From contig JAGFNQ010002599.1 in assembly GCA_024364735.1 (NCBI GenBank), positions 124,001-188,000 of the forward strand: a stretch of 64,000 bases of DNA, given 5' to 3'. A program made the position numbers and the translations under genes. Of the stretch, positions 58,401-64,000 are shown piece after piece (position 1 is the first letter of the stretch; the number at the start of each line of letters is the position of its first letter). The DNA is from Boesenbergia rotunda (Eukaryota; Streptophyta; Magnoliopsida; Zingiberales; Zingiberaceae). The notes under the pieces were generated by a model. It did no database searches, was not told the DNA's origin, and saw only the letters and a program-made list of their open reading frames with translations.

Positions 58401-59713
58401 ATAATTCAAAGTGTAAAACATATTTATTTTATACTAGACTCAACTTCTGAAGATTATCACATATTTTATTTCCATTCATGTAAGTATTGATTCATATGCA
58501 TTGATATGTTGTGAATAAATGCATGGGGAGAATCTCTCTCTCACACGCATGGGGTGTTGTCTTCCGGTGAAGACAATCAGGGGTGATTTCTTAATTTGAT
58601 TATGATCCAACTCCGGACTATCTCCGATAATATGAGTGTCTAACCATCGCCAATAAGAACACCTTGTCCGACGAAGTAGTGACCAAAGATTTGCAAATAA
58701 GCTTCGGCACGAGTTTAAACAGACTCAAAGCTAATTTCAACCTTAATTAGTACTTATCTTGAATCATTTACAGTTTCGATGGTGTCTGATTGACTCTGAG
58801 ATAATCAACGTGCAATGGAACTCTGGAAGGATATAATCCTTGCCTGCTCAAAAGCCCAAGCAATGCCAGCTCAAAATCTATATATTTTGCAGATTCGCGG
58901 ATGACTTAGCGGAGGCCTCCGATGGCAACATCTACTTCAGCGACGCGAGCAGCAAGTTCGAGTTCCGTGATTGGTTTCTCGACTTCCTCCAGGCCACGCC
59001 TACCGGAAGGCTCCTCAAGTACGACCCGGAAACTAAGGCCGCCTCGGTGGTGCTCGATGGCCTTGCGTTCGCCAACGGCGTCGCCCTGTCCGCGCGGCAA
59101 GACTTCGTCGTCGTGTGCGAGTCAGCAAAGTGAGGTTTCAATTCATGCCTGCGCATGCATGTGGATTTCCAATTCGTTAGTGTTGGAATTGTTGATGATG
59201 AATTGTGATTGAATGAATATTAAAACCAGATTTAGATGTTTGAAGCATTGGCTGAAGGGGGACGACAAAGGGCAGAAGACTGAAATCTTCATCGACAATC
59301 TACCAGGATTTCCAGACAACATCAAGCTCGCACCTGATGGTTCTTTCTGGATTGCGATCTTGCCGGTCTGCTTCTCCTACTGACGAGCTAGCTAGCATTA
59401 ATCACCTAATTGCTTACTAACGAATAACCATGGCCTGCAGCCGCCGCCGAAGGGATTCAAGTGGATCCACGTGTCGCCGACGGCGAAGAAAGTGATCGCT
59501 GCATTCCCGACTCTCCTCGAGGCCGCCAAGGCCATGGCCTCGAAGGGAGGTGCCATGGTCGTCAATGTTGGGAGCGACGGGAAGATGAGGAGGATGCTCG
59601 ATGATTCACAAGGCAAGGTGATGAATTTCGTCACGTCGGTATTGGAATTCGATGACCACCTCTACCTGGGTAGCCTGCAAAACAACTTCGTGGGCAAGTT
59701 ACGGCTGAAATGA
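43431..59713 (+). CDS. Strictosidine synthase-like (SSL/APMAP-type) protein, six exons
   Basis: Exons 43431-43583, 43684-43905, 43972-44039, 58893-59129, 59230-59365 and 59441-59713 join in frame with GT..AG borders to 362 aa. The start MSRWLLVAAAAA is followed by a hydrophobic run (about 4-25), a signal peptide or anchor for the secretory system. The rest is a six-bladed beta-propeller of the Str_synth family: GPEDVYVDGDG in the first blades, DADKGLIKV, the RFADDLAEASDGNIYFSDAS segment, FANGVALS, and the hallmark FRCLKHWLKG with LPGFPDNIKLAPDGSFWIA. The closest known group is plant SSL4-7/APMAP-like proteins, most of which lack proven strictosidine synthase activity, so the substrate is not assigned. 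Length is normal for the family. Intron 3 is 14.85 kb of nested transposons, yet the frame and splice sites are intact. Exons are GC-rich, unlike the intron. Confidence 0.9.
44040..44899. other. SSL intron 3, first part
   Basis: AT-rich intron DNA with A- and T-runs. A TGGTGTCAGAG near 44782 resembles a decayed copia primer site (TGGTATCAGAGC), but no LTR end could be fixed beside it. Confidence 0.45.
44900..46139 (-). mobile_element. Decayed LTR-retrotransposon fragment in SSL intron 3
   Basis: The minus strand at 45090-44930 has a TTGAGCATCAGAGTACAAAG then TCGGGGCACC block and a poly-pyrimidine tail, similar in type to the R/U5 of gypsy LTRs. 45480-45610 holds GGTCGG/GGTTGGC-rich short repeats. 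No LTR pair, primer site or coding motif could be fixed. The fragment is cut on the right by the 46140 element. Confidence 0.4.
46140..47457 (-). repeat. 3' LTR of the gag-only element
   Basis: 1318 bp, + strand TGTTGGGACC to GCACCAACA. A dense cluster of AATCGATT palindromes lies at 46594-46910. A minus-strand TATA-like GGGTATAAGG (46571-46580) follows it in transcription sense. Three to four copies of a CACCTAGTCCCACTAGG-containing repeat lie at 47085-47285. Confidence 0.92.
47459..47471 (-). other. Polypurine tract of the gag-only element
   Basis: Minus-strand AAAAAGGGGGAGA lies right beside the 3' LTR. A similar purine run (AAAGGGGGAGAAA) is at about 47533-47546. Confidence 0.82.
47472..49260 (-). 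other. Non-coding interior of the gag-only element in place of pol
   Basis: No pol motif in any frame. 48000-48190 carries another AATCGATT-rich cluster like that in the LTRs, and a palindrome-rich GATCGATTACGG part lies near 48060. Confidence 0.75.
49261..50868 (-). CDS. Retrotransposon gag with two zinc knuckles
   Basis: An intact 535-aa structural protein of copia type that would package the element's RNA in virus-like particles. The N-terminus has the FDKANFGLWKSKIENYF motif, and ELWSKLARIHED ends the capsid-like part at about residue 108, shorter than in usual copia gag proteins. A long Ser/Glu-rich linker (110-215) follows. Two CCHC knuckles lie at residues 228-241 (CFECRERGHYKSKC) and 275-288 (CFSCKQKGHYRNQC), each C-x2-C-x4-H-x4-C. 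A coiled-coil segment comes next (about 393-420, ENQVLRSKLDKLEKSLRKIE), then a basic tail ending FWVPKSVF. The stop falls where protease would begin. The intact frame fits a young element. Confidence 0.9.
   Translation of the reverse strand: MEFGYDTRAPPPFDKANFGLWKSKIENYFMMEIEQWFALMEGFEAPTNSKGKLLKKSKWNEEQIKRCEANYKVIKLLVNLLPSTILDKIGEFGDAKELWSKLARIHEDPSTIPNQDKSEEGISSEEEDSEVERCSTSEDEALEVSTSRVEEEQDVPLASDQRKASTSSSEVNEEKEEVSTSRIEREQRPFTPEKEEASTSGSSEESCNTPTSKGIKISICKNKDHIICFECRERGHYKSKCPRLVKKKVQMAPKTKGKTKEVDPVAKKDKKHIVCFSCKQKGHYRNQCPKGKDPTKVKRRSSSQGGASKIKPKVPLGNGNSLHHDNMHTKENFYHFNAIYHENRRHEKPKENYRAFHARTTKSKDRENIRSFHGRPTHSKAKNNNHQGYIRKPSLEDVMIENQVLRSKLDKLEKSLRKIENLLKGSKGQNLDLGSQGPSRSKKGLGYKPKTKDDGPSYHRVPYKYGTKSRSRSQVKATREAIPRVDQDKTKVTKASEKSRKVTRKVSREGIPSEYLEHPRSTNRFWVPKSVFATP
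50983..50994 (-). other. Initiator tRNA-Met primer binding site
   Basis: Minus-strand TGGTATCAGAGC lies two bases from the LTR edge. Confidence 0.9.
50997..52314 (-). repeat. 5' LTR of the gag-only element
   Basis: 1318 bp, nearly identical to 46140-47457. Its inner terminus is TATTGGG instead of TGTTGGG (one G-to-A change on the + strand). Confidence 0.92.
54576..56199 (+). repeat. Solo LTR of a copia family, target duplication CAATG
   Basis: 1624 bp, TGTTGATGC to GGTCCTACA, with CAATG on both sides (54571-54575 and 56200-56204). It contains about ten copies of a CCTAGCGAAGGGCTGCTAGGC-like 21-24-bp repeat (54735-55035), a GGGCGCCCC palindrome cluster (55372-55690) and a TATA box CTATATAAGG (55696-55705). 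The end CACCCCCCCTCTATCGACGG mirrors the copia LTR at 25709-26988, so the two are related. It was left by recombination between the two LTRs of an element inserted in the older copia. Confidence 0.88.
55696..55705 (+). promoter_or_regulatory. TATA box of the solo LTR
   Basis: CTATATAAGG directly follows the GGGCGCCC cluster. Confidence 0.65.
58111..58892. other. Probable 3' LTR of the copia remnant and end of SSL intron 3
   Basis: The sequence after the polypurine motif should be LTR, but no partner could be matched, so borders stay open. The last bases (TATATATTTTGCAG, ending 58892) form the splice acceptor of SSL exon 4. Confidence 0.45.
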
Positions 59714-62700
59714 TCGTCCGTGGTCCTGGATCAAGAAGAGCTTGCTCGGATGGTGTTTCAGGAGCATCTGCATATTCGTATCTAGTTAGTTTGTTGTAGT
59801 TGATGATCGCTTGAGCTTGTCATAGGTAACAATGCTTAAAAGGATAATGGTTAGTTTAAAATAATATTACAAATAATCTTTTCAAAATCTGACCAACTAT
59901 ATTTTAATAAATTTTGCTGTGTACACGCAGTAGTTTTTGTCACGTCCTAGTGTCCAAATTTACTCGAAAAATAGATAATATTTTTCTTTTAAGGTAGATA
60001 ATTTGAAATTCATATATATGTATCTTCTCCGGACATGGCACAAACAACATGGTTGATAATATAACCATAAATAAGAAAAATTCTATAACTACGCTGTTAA
60101 TAACAAGGAAAGTTAACACAAAACTTCATAAATTCTTACCTGACTTACTAGTACTAGTGCTAAAACTTTGAATAAAAGATAAATCCCACTGATCTAACAC
60201 AATATCCACAAATACATATCTACAACTCCGAATCCATAGAAATAAATTCAAGTCTAATAAAGAAAATGAAAAATACTCGACGCTAAGGGACTAATAGATG
60301 AATCCTCTCCTTGCTTTACAAGTTGAAACTATCAACTACCTGAAACGAAAATAAAAGCAAAGAATGATGAATCCGGACGAACTCTGTCGATATAATAGAT
60401 AGATAAATGCAAGGTATAAATAGGATATAACAAGTAGGAAAAACCAACAGTATACAGTCTCAAAAAATGGAGCAAACTCAGCACATAATAACTGTATGAA
60501 TATACATACCCGAAATCAATATAACATGCAGGGACATGATCAGAAATCCCCATGATATATCAACAAGTCTGCTCGTACTATTGAGCAGCGTCATATTATA
60601 TAATAAGTGCAAATCACCATCCACATATGCATATCAATCAAATGCAACAATCATAGCTCAAATAAATATAGCAAACACAAGCAAAATGCACGATGTGTCA
60701 TATGTACATGATGCAATGACATGTGTTACCCCTAGACATCATTCTAACAACCATCACATTACATCACATCTGTGTGGCCGACTGGATAGGACTGTAATAA
60801 CTGTATGTACTATAGCTACACTGCTCTGAGTGGCCAAGTGGGCAGGGTGTTGAAAGCACAACCGCATCTTGACCCCAGAAAAAGGGAGAGCACAACTGCT
60901 CTATAAGACCCCAAGGGGAGCACAATTGCTTTAAAATTCTACAAAAAAAGGGAGCACAACTGCTATACCTATCTCTCCAATAACTACCACTATTTTAAGT
61001 AGTTGAGTGACAGAAAACTATATGACTAACGATGAGCTTAACCACAAGGAAGTCGATATTATCGGTATGCAACAATACAAATATGGTACATGATGCTAAT
61101 ATGTACAACCTTAACTAGGTTAATAGTCATGCAGCTAACATGATACACATACATCCAATCAATATCATGATAAATAAGCATACAACTAATCTACTAGATA
61201 GGGTATATCTAATGTCAACCAAACCCTAGATATGACAAATGATAGTTCTTAAGTACTCGTGTACAAGCGGTACTCTATATATCAGGAAAACAAATAGTTA
61301 AGACTGTATAGATGAAAACTTTGATTAACTCAAAGGTCAAGCAACGAAAATATCAAGCAGAAAATACAAGCAAAACTAAGTTATGGTAGAACAGTCTACT
61401 CTGACAATAAAGCAACCATGTATTTAAGATAAAAGAACCTACATAACCAAAGAAGAAGTGTCCGCCTCGTAAATGACGTGTACGTATCGAAAATAACCTC
61501 CTCACGATCAACCGTGCAAGTTCAAATCAAAGTCATGTGTCAAGAACAAAATTAAGTTATTTATACAATTAATAAAGTAACTAAACTAACACTACACAAT
61601 TTGATCAACTTCCAATTTAAAACCTAAACATTGAGGTTATGTTCAATTTAGGTTTTAATCCAAACTAAAATCCCTCGATACAAACCAATACCTAAATCAA
61701 TCTAATCTAAACAAGGTATCTCCTCAAACTGTAGTTAGCAAAACCACACCCCATGGTTAGTGGAACAACCCTAGAAGCTAATCCAAAACACAATAGCTCA
61801 ACACCCCAGTACATCCAAATCCCACGGTCACTAGTATTACAATTCAAATTATAACATGCTTTTGACAAATCTCCCAAAACAGACTCACGACATGAAGTTT
61901 CAAATCAAGGCGATCCATCCTAAGAACTCACGGCCACACCAAGGCAACATTGAAATCGAATTTCCAACCCAAATTCTCAACAACACACAACTATAAAAAA
62001 TCACAGCCTATTCAGAGATCCAAAACAGAACACACACAGTAACCTACAACCCAAATTTAGAATCACGCCTAAACACAACATCCTTACCTGTGTTGGCACC
62101 GCAAGAGAGCAAGTCGATCGGAGATTCTTGCTGTAGAGGCGCTGAGGCGATGAGAAGAGGGATCGAAGTCGATGGGAGAGCGAAGGAGGAGGAGATGTCG
62201 AATTTGCTGAAGAAAAAGGTCTCTGCTTTGGCAACTGCGGCGTTCGGAGCAGAGAAAATCGAGGAAAAATTAGGCAGAGAGGAAAAGTTCGGGTCGGCTG
62301 AGTTGTGGCCATGGGCTTTGCTCCAACGAGGTGATGAGACGAGAAGGGAGATCGGCGGCGTCGGGCGAGAGGAAGAGAAACGCGAAGAGAGAGGAGGGTG
62401 GCTGCGGCGCAAATTGCGAAGAGGAAAAAAAGAAACGGAATTTGTAAATGGGGGACATTTTATAAATTAGCCCTTCAATCCGGCTAATTCGAACCTACTC
62501 TTAATTTAGGATTTTTATGCGTTTAAGTCCTTGAATTTTTCTGTATTTAACCGTTTTTATTTTCAAAATCTTAGTTTCTAAAATTACCTTAAAGAAAGCT
62601 TAAAACTTCGATTAAGACGTGAAATCGAGTTATCCCAAGGACTAAGAAATTGATGAACGATAGAAAAAGTCAATGACTAAGGGTCGACAGGTTCGAACAG

Positions 62701-62949
62701 TATCGAAAGAAAACCTTACAAAATGTGCATACTTGATGCAGGTTCAATCTATGATAAAGTCTAATATGAATCTTCAAAATTCAAAGGAACATAATTTTTA
62801 ATTCAAAATTTACGAGATTAAATTGATCGTCCGAGATTAAAAAAATAATATTAATTATTTTATTTATATTTCTCGAGACTTGATCATGCAATTACATATT
62901 TTTAAAGATTACCAATTAATAATACTATTCAATAAAACAGTGGTTTTGT
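59714..62949. other. AT-rich repeat-like intergenic DNA, possibly a large decayed LTR
   Basis: No gene is supported. TTGTCACGTCCTAG near 59937, short GGGAGCACAACTGCT-type repeats (about 60885-60975) and a GC-richer part (62085-62420) are in the style of the multi-kb LTRs of Tekay/Del gypsy elements, in opposite orientation. I could not find matching termini. The minus-strand open frames at 62001-62458 overlap each other in different frames without family motifs. Confidence 0.35.
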
Positions 62950-63657
62950 CTAGTACAAACTGGCGATCTGTGGGCTACAGAAGACTTGAACCTCTACGAG
63001 TGTGGCCTTGCCCACGTCCCCAAAGATGGACTCTTTTCCATCCTCTCTCTTGGCGTAGGACAAGCCCAGCCTGGACTTGGCCTGCCTCAGGTCCCCCACG
63101 CCCGAGCTCGCGTCCGGCCCCGTGAACACTCCCATCACCGGCGTCAGCGGCGGGCCGATGAGCAACCCGTCGGCCCCGAACTGCGGACCGCCCCTCGCGT
63201 AGTCAAAGATGGCCGCGCCACTGCCCCCTACCTTCGGCAGCAGCACCGGCAGCTCGCTGCTCCCCGCCTCCTTCCAATAGAATAGGAAGGCATCAAAGGT
63301 GTCGTAGTAGTCGTCGGTGCTCCGGTAACCTTCCGGGTTGAACGCCCCAAACTTGAAGGAGGTAGAGGTGTGGGCCACCACCACGCAGGGCCCCTTGAAG
63401 TCGCAGCGGCGGTGGAAGTCGACGGCGCTGAAGCCGTCGACCGAGGCCCTGTAGCAGCATTTCAGCTCCCTTCCTCTCAGATAGGTTTCACCCACCAGTG
63501 ATAGAGGGAACGGGAGATCGATGTCGTGGTACTCGAACGGCGGCTCCTCTGCTCTCCGGATCTTTGCCCAGTCGAAGAAGCTCGCAGTGATCGACCTCCT
63601 AGTTCTCGGCAGGACTGCAATGGAGCTCAAAATGCAAGCCATGAGAATGAACGACAA
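62950..63657 (-). CDS. TLDc-domain protein
   Basis: A single open frame of 235 aa. The N-terminus (about 1-17, MACILSSIAVL with Met6 as an alternative start) is short and hydrophobic and may be a targeting or anchor segment. The TLDc fold covers about 65-231: YRASVDGFSAVDFHRRCDFKG at 69-89, SFKFGAFNPEGY at 100-111, the DAFLFYW strand, then GGPQFGADGLLIG (156-168) and the closing VEVQVFCSPQ. This resembles the small plant TLDc proteins such as Arabidopsis At1g32520 (from memory). TLDc proteins elsewhere are linked to oxidative-stress protection and V-ATPase regulation; the plant role is not settled. The gene appears intact, GC-rich and without introns. Confidence 0.85.
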   Translation of the reverse strand: MSFILMACILSSIAVLPRTRRSITASFFDWAKIRRAEEPPFEYHDIDLPFPLSLVGETYLRGRELKCCYRASVDGFSAVDFHRRCDFKGPCVVVAHTSTSFKFGAFNPEGYRSTDDYYDTFDAFLFYWKEAGSSELPVLLPKVGGSGAAIFDYARGGPQFGADGLLIGPPLTPVMGVFTGPDASSGVGDLRQAKSRLGLSYAKREDGKESIFGDVGKATLVEVQVFCSPQIASLY

Positions 63658-63934
63658 TTAGGAGGAACCTCCCAAGTGATGGGAACAAAATTCTTATCCA
63701 AACCTTCAGTCTGACAAATGGCAAATTGTTATTGGAGACCTCACAATCTATTCATGCCCATCCATGGAATCACAGTTGCGTGGAATAAGGAAAGCAGATT
63801 ACTAGCTAAATTATTACAGCATCCAGTTCTCGATTACATAGCACATAGAAATAGTAACTGCTGAGTTCCTAAACATTTAACAATGACAAGAAACAATAGC
63901 TAGTCAAACATTGACATAAGTCTTTTCAAACATA
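63658..63934. other. 5' flank of the TLDc gene
   Basis: Holds the leader and promoter on the minus strand. I see no decisive TATA box. Confidence 0.4.
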
Positions 63935-63937
63935 AAC

Positions 63938-64000
63938 AGCAGACAGACAGACTGACAGACACAGAGAAAGAGATAGACAGACAGACAGAGAGAAAGAGTC
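63938..64000. repeat. (ACAG)n / (GAGA)n microsatellite
   Basis: Interrupted CAGA/GACA tetranucleotides run to the right edge of the window. Confidence 0.85.

Noticed and set aside
62001..62470. Minus-strand open frames of 60-122 codons that look like a plastid-targeted N-terminus
   Set aside because: They overlap in different frames, continue into no recognisable domain, and lie in LTR-like DNA.

Overview
This is nuclear DNA of a flowering plant. Three host genes with plant-type exon/intron structure sit among long stretches of nested LTR retrotransposons. The host exons are GC-rich (alanine GCG/GCC runs, GC-ending codons), which suggests a monocot with a large, repeat-rich genome. That placement is an inference and the species is not determined.

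Layout. (1) 1-26988 is a Ty1/copia element on the minus strand, with its 3' half beyond the left edge. Its gag is split by a 23.8 kb composite LTR element (277-24117). The composite has five LTRs of two families in the order A-B-A-B-A and one 5-bp target duplication (CCGCT) at its outer edges. It has a tRNA-Asp primer site but no recognisable gag or pol. It carries an unusual ORF of 741 codons, open in the second unit and broken by two C-to-T stops in the first. (2) 26989-31656 holds two tandem-repeat blocks, a decayed LRR receptor-kinase fragment, and an intact R2R3-MYB gene on the minus strand. (3) 31657-42709 is a Ty3/gypsy element of the Tat type. It keeps LTRs, gag and protease, but reverse transcriptase, RNase H and integrase are missing. 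An 80-bp tandem array and a decayed antisense ORF follow, the latter broken by a solo LTR. (4) 43161-59713 is a strictosidine-synthase-like gene of six exons. Its third intron is about 14.9 kb and holds a decayed copia element, which in turn hosts a young gag-only LTR element (46140-52314, target duplication GATCC) and a solo LTR (54576-56199, target duplication CAATG). (5) 59714-62949 is AT-rich repeat-like intergenic DNA, and 62950-63657 (minus) is a TLDc-domain gene.

The host genes (MYB regulator, SSL family protein, TLDc protein) show no sign of acting together. What links the window is the layering of insertions. The clearest new-looking items are the two-family composite with its Gln/Phe-rich, acidic-repeat ORF, and a pattern shared by four LTR types: clusters of short palindromes, different in each family, lying just 5' of the LTR TATA box.
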